Assembly (NCBI GenBank): GCA_035578905.1
Contig: JAQJVL010000303.1
Coordinates: 496,001-560,000 of the forward strand
From: Stictocephala bisonia
Lineage: Eukaryota > Arthropoda > Insecta > Hemiptera > Membracidae
DNA length: 64,000 bases
Reading direction: 5' to 3'
The notes under the pieces are model-generated. The model was given only the letters and a program-made list of their open reading frames with translations. It had not been told where the DNA came from and ran no database searches. This document shows positions 10,993-19,452 of the stretch, one piece after another; positions within the stretch are counted from its first letter, which is position 1, and the number at the start of each line of letters is the position of its first letter. The translations under genes were made by a program, and so were the position numbers.

Positions 10993-12690
10993 TCAATCCG
11001 ATTCATTGTAAGATCGCTGTCGTTTAGCTTGTCTTTTATAACACACTTCTGGAGCATCCCTACACATAGACCAGCAGTAGTCTGCAAGCATTGCTTCATT
11101 CCAATGGCCCTGATATCTCTGTTCCATTAAGGCAATGTCTTGATGGAATCTTTCTCCATGTTCGTCACTCACAGCTCCACAGTTTTGTGGGAAGAAATTA
11201 AGATGAGAGTGAAGAAAATGAATTTTTAATGACATGTTGCATCCAAGTTGGTGGTAAGCTTGAAGAAGCTCTTTAACTAATGCTGTGAAGTTATCATCTC
11301 TTTTGTTACCTAAAAACCCATGTAAAACTCCCTTAAAGGCTTCCCAGGCTCTTTTTTCATTTCCTGTTAAAATCATGTCAAAAGCAGGATCATTTACGAT
11401 TTCACGGATTTGAGGCCCAATAAAGATGCCTTCCTTGACTTTAGCATCACTTAACCTGTGAAACTTTGCTCTCAAGTACTTAAAAGCTTGTCCTTCCTGG
11501 TCCATGGCCTTGACAAAGTTCTTCATTAGTCCCAACTTAATATGTAATGGAGGAAGGAGAACATCCTTAGGATCTACAAGAGGCTCGGCAACTACATTTT
11601 TCTCATTAGGGTTTAGGTCTCGTGTAGGCCAGTTCACTTTTTTATAGTGAGATTTTCTATCCCGACTATCCCACATACACAAAAAACAACAGTACTTGGT
11701 AAACCCTAATTGCATTCCTAGGAGTATAGCAATGACTTTCAGATCACCACAGATTTGCCACTTGTGTTGTTCATATTTGATTGATTGGAGAAGTGTTTTC
11801 ATATTTATATAAGTTTCCTTCATGTGAACTGCATGACCTATAGGAATAGAAGGTAGCTGATTTCCATTATGCAGAAGTACAGCTTTTAAGCTTAGTTTTG
11901 AAGAGTCTATAAACAGTCTCCATTCAGATGGAGTGTGATCCAAATTCAAGCAGTCCATCAAACCATTAACATCAGAACAAACTACGAGGTTTTCTTTTTT
12001 CTCAAAAAAAGGAAGCAAATCTTTTTGACGCTGTCTGTACTGAGATATTCTCACATCATGTTTTAGAAGATTCCACTGTTGTAGTCTTGACCCTAAAAGC
12101 TCAGCCTTTTCCTTAGACAAGCCAAGATCTCTTATAAGGTCACTCAACTCTGCTTGACCAATTCTGTGCGGGTCACTAGACCTATCTCTGACCTCAAAAT
12201 CAGGGTCATAAGATGTAGAAGGATGGGTTGCTCCTTCTAAACAGTCTTCATCACCTTCCTCTGAAATTTCATAGTTTTGGGGTGGAGAAGGGACTGGCAA
12301 AGTGTCTGAGTGTGGTACAGGCCGAAGAGCAGATGGGAGATTAGGGTATTTAACCGTTCCTCTTTTCTTCATAGATAAACCTTGCTTAATGGCAGGAGTT
12401 AAGCAGAAATAACAGTCGTCTATATGATTGGTAGGCTCACGCCAAACCATAGGTACTGCAAAAGCCATTGCCCGGTTTTTATTTTTCAGCCACTCTCTCA
12501 ATATGACGGAACAAGAATTGCAACATATATGAGGAGCCCATGATTTATCTTGGTCCCCAACTTTCACACCAAAATAATGTTCATAGGCAGTCTTAACGAT
12601 AGGTGTCATTTTACGTTTCTGAGCCAAAAATGTTATTTCACCACATATATAGCAGAAGCTATCGACAGAATTTACACACTTTCGAGGCAT
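10993..12690 (-). CDS. 565-aa transposase-like protein of an arthropod-expanded uncharacterised family
   Basis: It is an intact open frame with a genuine ATG at 12690. N-terminal: two cysteine clusters (FCYICGE at about 12-18; HICCNSC at about 54-60) followed by VWREPTNH and CYFC (near 93-96), a putative zinc-binding module. A proline/serine/acidic linker follows (about 125-175), then a long conserved region with FIDSSKLSLKAVLLHNGN, the CGDLK motif, CFLCMWDSR, LPPLHIKLGLMKNFVKAM and DEHGERFHQD. I recognise the arrangement from many multicopy, uncharacterised proteins in aphids and other arthropods. The spaced acidic motifs suggest an RNase H-like DDE enzyme, but I cannot prove this or name a superfamily. 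It lies on the same strand between the THAP exons and the P-like exon, so it is either a passenger or a nested element. The intact frame implies recent function or recent insertion. Confidence 0.85.
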   Translation of the reverse strand: MPRKCVNSVDSFCYICGEITFLAQKRKMTPIVKTAYEHYFGVKVGDQDKSWAPHICCNSCSVILREWLKNKNRAMAFAVPMVWREPTNHIDDCYFCLTPAIKQGLSMKKRGTVKYPNLPSALRPVPHSDTLPVPSPPQNYEISEEGDEDCLEGATHPSTSYDPDFEVRDRSSDPHRIGQAELSDLIRDLGLSKEKAELLGSRLQQWNLLKHDVRISQYRQRQKDLLPFFEKKENLVVCSDVNGLMDCLNLDHTPSEWRLFIDSSKLSLKAVLLHNGNQLPSIPIGHAVHMKETYINMKTLLQSIKYEQHKWQICGDLKVIAILLGMQLGFTKYCCFLCMWDSRDRKSHYKKVNWPTRDLNPNEKNVVAEPLVDPKDVLLPPLHIKLGLMKNFVKAMDQEGQAFKYLRAKFHRLSDAKVKEGIFIGPQIREIVNDPAFDMILTGNEKRAWEAFKGVLHGFLGNKRDDNFTALVKELLQAYHQLGCNMSLKIHFLHSHLNFFPQNCGAVSDEHGERFHQDIALMEQRYQGHWNEAMLADYCWSMCRDAPEVCYKRQAKRQRSYNESD

Positions 12691-13065
12691 TTCAGATCAG
12701 CACTTAAATTAATTTTAAAATCAACTTCACACAATAATTTCAATAGCAACAACGCGCGTACAACTGACAAAATCACATAGGTTATGTTTATTACTTATGA
12801 ACAGCTGAAGAGAGAGAAATTATGTAAACAAACATGTGTACCAACTGTTGGTGATGAAATATTTCATTTGTTGAAAACTTCATATATATATAATATAATG
12901 ATACTATATCTTGAAAACAAGAGCTAATATATAATGTTTATGGTCATTTTCGGTTTTAACACGTGGAAATACATTAAAATCAGCTAATTTCAACCCCGAA
13001 ACAAAACCTTTGTTGTTCAGTGTAATTTTGTATTTGATTATGCTACATGAATTAACCACCCGCTC
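12691..13065 (-). other. Upstream region of the 565-aa gene
   Basis: This is an AT-rich spacer with no coding match in any frame. It should contain the promoter or first non-coding exon of the 565-codon gene if that gene is independent; no clear TATA or initiator could be chosen. The right boundary of a nested element might also lie here. Confidence 0.35.
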
Positions 13066-13720
13066 ACCCATACACGTACAGTAGTATTGGCCCACCCACC
13101 CACCCATACACGTACAGTGGTATTGACCCACCCGCCCTCCCATACACGTATAGAGGTATTGACCCACCCACCCACCCATACACGTACAGTAGTATTGGCC
13201 CACCCACCCACCCATACACGTACAGTGGTATTGACCCACCCGCCCACCCATACACGTACAGTAGTATTGGCCCACCCACCCACCCATACATGTACAGTGG
13301 TATTGACCCACCCGCCCTCCCATACACGTACAGTAGTATTGACCAACCCGCCCACCCATACACGTACAGTGGTATTGACCCACCTGCCCACCCATAAACG
13401 TACGGTGGTATTGACCCACCCACCCACCCATACACGTATAGTGGTATTGACCCACCCGCCCACCCATAAACGTACAGTAGTATTTACTGTATTTACAGCA
13501 GTAGTACTGCCCACCCGCCCTCACATTCACGCACAGTGGTACTGGCCACCCGCCCTCCCATACACGTACAGTGGTACTGGCCACCCGCCCTCCCATACAC
13601 GTACAGTGGTACTGGCCCACCCGCCCTCCCATACACGTACAGTGGTACTGGCCACCCGCCCTCCCATACACGTACAGTGGTACTGGCCCACCCGCCCTAC
13701 CATACACGTACAGTGGTACT
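13066..13720. repeat. 36-bp C-rich minisatellite, about 18 units
   Basis: 'catacacgtacag' (or a one-base variant) recurs at 13105, 13141 and 13177 and onward at 36-bp spacing to 13497. After a short interruption, 35-36 bp variants continue to about 13720. Each unit carries CCCACCC-rich DNA, so the minus strand has runs of the type GGGTGGGTGGGTGGG. A 36-bp period keeps every frame open, which explains long but meaningless frames here on both strands (for example 13087-13749 plus and 12904-13707 minus). Confidence 0.95.
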
Positions 13721-13924
13721 GGTATTCAGTAATAATAATAATTGAATAATCCATAATCAATTATTATTATGGATTTGTAGGTGGGTTTATAGAATACTTT
13801 ATAAAACAATTCAGTATATTGTCATTAGACAAATTTAATAAATGTGGGAATTTATTTGAAATTATAAATTTTACATGTCAAATTTAAAGTTATAATTTTT
13901 CCTTATATATTCATTATACTCAAT
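13721..13924. other. AT-rich spacer between the opposed minisatellites
   Basis: About 200 bp of AT-rich DNA, with 'aataataataattg' and 'caattattatt' making a small inverted repeat at 13729-13768. It forms the loop of the larger inverted arrangement of the two minisatellites. Confidence 0.6.
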
Positions 13925-14190
13925 ACCAGTGTATGTGTATGGGTGGGTGGGAGGGTCAATAACAGTGTATGTGTATGGGTGGGCAGGTAGGTCATTACCA
14001 CTGTACGTGTATGGGTGGGCGGGTGGGTCAATACCACTGTACGTGTATGGGTGGGCGGGTGGGTCAATACCACTGTACGTGTATGGGTGGGCGGGTGGGT
14101 CAATACCACTGTACGTGTATGGGTGGGCGGGTGGGTCAATACCACTGTACGTGTATGGGTGGGCGGGTGGGTCAATACCACTGTACGTAA
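13925..14190. repeat. 36-bp G-rich minisatellite in inverted orientation, about 7 units
   Basis: The units are the reverse complement of those at 13066-13720, with the core GGGTGGGCGGGTGGG followed by a 'tcaataccactgtacgtgtat' type tail. Spacing is 36 bp. Four G-triplets with 1-nt loops fit the strict G-quadruplex pattern in nearly every unit. The array ends 22 bp before the stop codon of THAP exon 2. Confidence 0.95.
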
Positions 14191-14212
14191 ATGTGTGGAC
14201 GGATGCACACAG

Positions 14213-14381
14213 TTAGCATTTAGGAACTGCAGCAGGGTGGTTTCGCAGAAGTTTGTTTCTCAGGTCGTTTGTAAATGCAGACCTCTTAAAGTGTTGAGAG
14301 CACAGAGTTCGATACTTCAGCTTCTTGTCTGGCAGATCCGCGAAGTCGTCTCGCCCGCAGTTGGTTACCCACCGAATGCAT
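14213..14381 (-). CDS. THAP zinc-finger, second exon
   Basis: A splice acceptor (tttacag|A, first base 14381) joins in phase to exon 1 at 16182, completing an Arg codon. The 55 codons carry the second half of a THAP domain: CIRWV with the invariant Trp (residue 38 of the joined product), LCSQHF giving Cys61 and His64, and an AVP motif at 85-87. The joined C2CH pattern is C7-x4-C12-x48-C61-x2-H64, which fits the family's C-x(2-4)-C-x(35-50)-C-x2-H rule. The frame then stops at TAA (14213-14215). No convincing splice donor precedes the stop, so how this connects to the P-like exon at 10603 is unresolved. Read as is, it encodes a THAP-only protein of 89 residues. Confidence 0.8.
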
Positions 14382-16181
14382 CTGTAAAATATATATGAAT
14401 TTAAATGTATTTAATATAATTAGCAAACATTTTTCCTATTGTGATATATAATGAATAAGGAATGACAAAATGTCAATAAAGGGTGAAATTAAAAAAAAGA
14501 CAACAGTTTTGGCTTTTGGCTGTAATCCTTGAAAAGATATCGTTGTGGTAGGCTACTTGTAAAATAATGAAACCTCCTAAGTTGTTTTTAGGAGTTCAAC
14601 AAAAAAGAAAAATAACCGATTCAAGGAAATATTGAGTGTGATTCAAAAAATGTAATATACCAACTTAGTTTTAGTTTTCGTAATACAGGTTATATTGGAT
14701 AAACCAAAACGAATTTCAAATATAGAATTAACAACCAAAGAGCTGACACAAGAAACTCTCAGTAGATAAACCTGTTACAAATCATGTTAAAGAATATTCA
14801 AAAACGTTTTTAGCCTATCGTAAAAGGTATTTTTAAATTATTAGATGAATATTCTGCCCAAAAATTGAAAAAAAACTAAACTGTCGCAAGTGGCAGTTTT
14901 AAAATCCAAAATTATTCTAGGTTTAAATGTTCTTTTGAACATATATTTATACCATTCCTTTTCATTTTAGTTCAAAAATTTGTATTTCTTAAAATATTTC
15001 ACCCATTATTGAAAATTTGCCAACAAAAATTCCAACCACAACACATTAGAAAAATGTTTTTTTTTTCATTTAACTAACAAGCCAAAATTGTTTTTTTTTA
15101 AAGTCGTCTCAGTAATAATCATACGTTTAATGACAAAATTATTGTTTACATAACATTCTTTATTTTTTTTTCATACGAATTTTCTTTGAAAAAGGCTATT
15201 GCCCAAATATTAAACTTATTTTAAAAAGGTTGGGTTGGTGATTATACTAAAATGCATACGTATTATTTTCAGTTGTACTCACAATTTTGAGGCAAGTTCA
15301 AATGTTCATTAAATTTTGCTCAACGAATTAAACGAGGTTCGCAAGATTAAAGTTTGCGTGTTCATATTTTAAAATAGTGGAATGATGTTAATTTTACCAT
15401 TTAGTATACAATATTCTATACAGTTCCCTGTTTTTATAATTTTCAAAATTTCTAACGAAGTGGGAAAACTACGGGTTGAAACTACTGGAAAACTACTAAA
15501 TAAGGCATTTTGATAGTACTTGTTCAATTTAAAAAATAAGTATTCTCATAATTTTAGTACCAGGCACCTGCAGATAAACTTGTTCTTAATTCATTTACAA
15601 TATAAAATTAAGATTATGAGCTATAGAATTTAATGAAACTGTAATCTTGAAAAGGCTTGCAGGGCTCCGAGCGAGATGATCCTCCATAAGAGCCCATGTT
15701 AAATCGGTGCACCAGACGACAAGACGGTGGACTGGTAAAGTAGGCCCTTAATTTGATTACTTCACTTACATAAAAGTAATTACGATTAGTTTACGAAGCT
15801 TATAAGGAGGGAAATGTAAAACGCCTTTTCTAGCGTTTTAGGGGTGTCCCAGTGCACCCTTAAAAATATATCAGACCATGTTTTAGACAATGTTCATTTT
15901 AATAAGTGGGGGTTAAATAACATTATCGTTCAAAGAGAAGTTTAACTGATCCAAAGTAATACACCACTTAATATCATTTAATTTTTCACACTGTTGTTAG
16001 TTCTCAATTGTACTTTTAAAGGTCTTTAAGATTAACTTTTAAATTTATTTTGGAATTAACAGTAATACTCAATGTACATTGTCTATAACCATAAAGATTT
16101 ACAATTACTATTATTGTATCATTATTTTGCTCAACAATTAATTTAATGTTAAAGCAATTAGTAATAAAAAATACTCCTTAC
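14382..16181 (-). other. Intron of the THAP gene
   Basis: It is bounded on the transcribed strand by GTAAGG (donor, 16181-16176) and a TTTTACAG acceptor next to 14381. It is about 1.8 kb, AT-rich, with no open frame of interest and no clear inserted element. Confidence 0.7.
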
Positions 16182-16282
16182 CTTTCTCGGTCGTTAACTG
16201 GAAAACTAAAGAATGACAATTCTCGGTTCTTCGCGGGCGTATTTTCACAATTCACATACGCACATTTGCCACCTGCTGACAT
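16182..16282 (-). CDS. THAP zinc-finger, first exon
   Basis: The ATG at 16282-16280 opens 33 codons plus two bases before the donor AAAG|GTAAGG. The product starts MSAGGKC and carries Cys7 and Cys12 of the zinc site and the FFSFP block typical of THAP domains near the first strand. THAP is the DNA-binding domain of P-element transposase and of THAP9. The exon lies about 290 bp inside the right inverted repeat, on the strand that reads inward, as expected of the first exon of a P-like transposase gene. It was too short to appear as a stand-alone frame and was found by reading the strand; joining to exon 2 restores the complete C2CH motif in phase, which makes chance unlikely. Confidence 0.8.
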
Positions 16283-16568
16283 TTCTACCGTTAACTAACA
16301 AATAAAAAAAAACTAAACTAAAAAAGCTTTCTATTTTAAGCATACTAATTTAACTGAAGATACCACTAAAAATAATAAACTACTAACAAATTCAGGACAA
16401 ACTATGAGATACACTATCGAGCACAACTGAAGCTCAACTGATAGTGCTGGGGGGGTCGTTTGTCAAAACAAGATTTTTGAGTTTGTTTACAATTGAACAG
16501 ATGGGGTGGACAGCAATATTTCGCAGAATTTCTTATGGTTTGCCTCTTTCCGCCTCTGAGTCACACCT
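16283..16568 (-). promoter_or_regulatory. Probable promoter and 5' leader of the THAP gene
   Basis: This is the interval between the THAP start codon and the inner edge of the right inverted repeat, so any promoter for the gene lies here or in the repeat. No TATA box is obvious at a reliable place. It includes a short inverted pair ('agcacaactgaagctcaactgatagtgct', partially self-complementary) near 16420-16448. Confidence 0.35.
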
Positions 16569-16846
16569 CACCAGGGCAACTTTCTCCTTTCGCACACAAC
16601 CCTCGCTCCCTCTCTCTCTATCGTACCCCCGACGCGCTCTCTCTCGCACCGAAGGCGAGCGCTCTCTCTCGCACCGAAGGCGCGCTCTCTCTCGCACCCT
16701 CTGCGAGATCTCCCTAGCACAGAAGGCAGGAAAATATTGACTGGAGAACTCTAGCGGCTAAGGCGAAAAGCAGCAATCTCAGAAAAAAAAGTTGGTCTGA
16801 ATTTGCTGCATAAGGAGTGTCCTTCTTATAGAGTGTGTATTCATTG
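16569..16846 (-). repeat. Right terminal inverted repeat
   Basis: It is the reverse complement of 7560-7836, with a few differences such as 'gggggtacgatag' versus 'gagggtacgag'. It contains the same GA/CT-rich tandem units. The element's last base is 16846, followed by GTATCAT. Confidence 0.9.
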
Positions 16847-16853
16847 GTATCAT

Positions 16854-17340
16854 ACATCACCGAACTACTCGAGTTACGATACACAATTCGAATTATAAAC
16901 TACTCCAGGAACATACAACACAATAGTACACCTGGCACAGTAAACTATTCCAGAAATCGAAAACACTATCATACATTACAGACGCCACACTACTCCAGCT
17001 ACTTACAATCACAGAGTAAAGATAAACAGAGGTTGCTTTCTTGTGACCGCAGTTAACACTTAAGTGGTAGTTTAAAATATATTTCAACCAATGTATACAT
17101 GTAAAAATCTGTATTATAATTACTACGTTTATCCTTGAGGATTTGGGGTTAAAAAGGAAGGGCTGACAAGGTGCTGATCCTATCATGCGTGGAAGCTAGT
17201 AGAAATAACTACTCGACACACTAACTAGAAACACACTTAGCGCACTATTGAATGGGAACTCTTTTTCTTTCTTCTCTGCGCCACAATACAGTATCATACA
17301 TTGGTGACGACGCGTCTACTCCAGGCATCTGCAACACAGT
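16854..17340. repeat. Degenerate repeats at the insertion site
   Basis: Phrases of the type 'actactccag' and 'gtatcatacat' recur loosely (near 16903, 16947, 16990, 17291 and 17320). The target sequence GTATCATACAT of the big transposon occurs again at 17291. This suggests insertion into an old repeated sequence. No gene is seen; frames of 73 and 97 codons here resemble nothing. Confidence 0.4.
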
Positions 17341-17417
17341 TTCCTACCCGTTACGTAAATAATAATAATACCTAAATACACGCAACTGATAAACCTTTCT
17401 GCAATAGAGCACTGTCA

Positions 17418-17546
17418 TTATCGCCAGCTGATGTCGGCACGTCGGTATATCTTGACGGTAATGACAACACAACAGACGAGCAAGACGAAACAACAAATCG
17501 CGTAGACGTCGTTGTCCTCGAGGTCCGTCGATAGCAGACGAAACAT
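17418..17546 (-). CDS. Candidate 42-codon membrane micropeptide
   Basis: The frame starts MFRLLSTDLEDNDVY, continues into a hydrophobic segment of about 17 residues (AICCFVLLVCCVVITV), then a basic tail (KIYRRADISWR) and TAA. The arrangement (short acidic head, one membrane span, positive cytoplasmic side) is that of a single-pass small membrane protein. The DNA is distinctly GC-richer than its surroundings and codons such as GAC, CTC, GAG, AAC and GTC dominate, unlike the AT-rich noise frames. An in-frame upstream ATG at 17600 would add 18 residues. A longer overlapping frame (17344-17700) reads as Arg/Leu-rich and is probably a shadow. I do not recognise the family. Confidence 0.35.
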   Translation of the reverse strand: MFRLLSTDLEDNDVYAICCFVLLVCCVVITVKIYRRADISWR

Positions 17547-17700
17547 GGGGGATCGGTGATATACTGAGGAGGGCGAGGCGATCACAGGCCCCGGGGCCAA
17601 AAGTTGAGTTGTGAACGCCAGATACTATTCTAGCCGCCACTCGGAGACGTCGGCAATTGAGCAATGCTCGATAATTCTTCGTCTGGCCTTTCAACTCCAC

Positions 17701-19444
17701 TCGTCATCCTCTTACAAAAGGCTGTCGTGCAACTCTCGCTACGGACCATAAATAACGAATGTAGATATAAGTTGTTTCAAACACGTATGAAGGGTTATTC
17801 TTAGTTCTAGTTGATATTAAGTATTATATTCAATTGCTTGCCAGTTGTTTAAGCGCACTAAAACCGCGTTTATATTACGCAACTTCTTTAATAAACTTGT
17901 GTTTTACAACGGAGTTGCACAACAAGTTTGAAAACACAATTATAAAAGTTTTACAACCAAAAATCGTGTTTAGCTACAGGTTGCAGCCTTCCCGGCCTGA
18001 GTAGGTGAAGATCACAGGGAATCTGTGTTTTATGATCATTTGTTTCATAGTGACAATTGGTATACGCCGTGCAACTTGATTATAAAACACTGCATTTCTT
18101 CCTCGCTACCAACCACATAGCACTGAATAATTCTTATTCTGTGCTCTGTGCTACCGAAGAAGTGCGCACAAAGAATCGTCTATTAGCTCTTAAATTTTTC
18201 GCACAACATATAACCACACAGACGTTGTCAGCGACCATCACGTCCTCACTGCATGACGACTGAAGGTAGAATATGAAATTGTTACACACTTGTCTTAGGC
18301 GTGTAATAATGTTCAGCCTTTACTCTTTGAACAACTGTAATACAAATGTATTGTACAGAATCCAAATCACGAATTAAGCAACCAACCATACTATGTCTTC
18401 CCTTCAATTTACTACTCCAGCTCGGTATCATGTGAGGTGTGAGGGGACCGCCGGAGGAATGACCCTGAAAAGTTGGAGCTGCAGCTATGCATACTGAATC
18501 TTTTATACATGAATCCCGCCATACCATGTACGGATAGGGGGCAGGTTACCATACAAGGCAACGGGGCGGCCTGTTTCGCTATCTCTTTCTTATTTGCTCA
18601 AGGAGAAAGCAGGTCATCAAATAGCAGGCAAAATTTAAAAAAAAACTTCATTTATCTGTTTGGGTGGCCCGACTACTCTTCCAAAGTGAAAAGGTTTAAA
18701 ACTTTCTTCAGTAAAAGCAATGAACGAGCTGAAAAATTGGTTTCTCAAATTAACACACGAATACTAACTAAGGACACAAACCTCGTGTCAACTTACTTTC
18801 CACCTTGGCCACACCTGGATATATCGTCGACACTCATTGGTATACTATGCTAAAAACAGTAAATAAGTGTTAATCTTTTTTCAATACAAAGCGAGGAGAT
18901 GACCATATGTGACCAATACAATTGTCATGTGTCTTCAATGCTAAGGTTACACATGCTGCTAAATATTTCGGAAATTAGGCTCAAACAACAGTTAGCTAGC
19001 ATGGCAACTGGTATATATACGTTACTTCGATTCATTTCCCTAGTTGTCACACACCAATCACTCCCATTCAACCCATATACGCAATTGGCAGTTACGCATA
19101 CATAAATAAACACCATTAGAATAATAAGACTTGTGAGGATAATCCAAGGGATGTAGGGCACTTGTCAAGAGACCCTTTACATCTCACCCTGAACACACAT
19201 GGACTTGACAGCCGAGAATATTCCAAGACTCTCGGGGGTCTTTCCAATAATGTATATCTGCTGACAGTCTGCACAATCAATCTTCCTATACGTACATTGG
19301 ACAATATACTAAAAATAGTCTTCTCTTTAGTTCAAAACTATCAATATTTTTGTCAGCCTTTTCAAATATACCACAAATATATCTGGACTCTTGAGGGTAT
19401 TTTCCACCAATGATAAACATACGATTGATCTTGACTACCCCCTC
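17701..19444. other. Intergenic DNA, nothing recognised
   Basis: Open frames of 60-126 codons (for example 18473-18853 plus) show no domain, and their composition follows the local base content. 17700-17760 could be the promoter side of the small minus-strand frame at 17418-17546, but no motif was assigned. Confidence 0.45.
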
Positions 19445-19452
19445 CCCCAACC

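Larger units (their letters stand above)
7560..16846 (-). mobile_element. 9.3-kb THAP/P-element-like DNA transposon with long terminal inverted repeats
   Basis: The ends are inverted repeats of 277 and 278 bp that begin CAATGAATACACACTC. The element is flanked by GTATCAT at 7553-7559 and GTATCAT at 16847-16853, a target duplication of 7 bp. P elements usually make 8 bp, so either the duplication has lost one matching base or the family differs. The interior, on the minus strand, has THAP exons, a P-like exon without the catalytic core, a 565-codon gene of another transposase-like family, paired minisatellites and decayed tandem repeats. The arms are nearly identical, so insertion looks recent compared with most other elements in the window. 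The lack of a catalytic core suggests it cannot mobilise itself. Boundaries are seen directly; the P assignment is from the protein segments. Confidence 0.85.

Noticed and set aside
10604..13065. A missing catalytic exon of the P-like transposase
   Set aside because: I read the minus strand around the 565-codon gene and saw no P-type catalytic segment in any frame.
12904..13749. Long open frames on both strands across the 36-bp minisatellite (up to 267 codons), giving repetitive Tyr/Gly/Thr/Pro-rich products
   Set aside because: A 36-bp period is a multiple of three and the unit lacks stops in most frames, so all frames stay open by arithmetic; the frames start and stop with the array.
13903..14398. 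Open frames across the second minisatellite, including one running into THAP exon 2 on the opposite strand
   Set aside because: Same arithmetic artefact; the real coding signal at 14213-14381 is on the minus strand.
17344..17700. 118-codon minus frame overlapping the micropeptide candidate
   Set aside because: Arg/Leu-rich content typical of an out-of-frame reading of GC-rich coding DNA; no domain; the shorter frame has better codon bias.
18473..18853. 126-codon plus frame
   Set aside because: No recognisable domain, no codon bias, and no signs of splice sites or a family.
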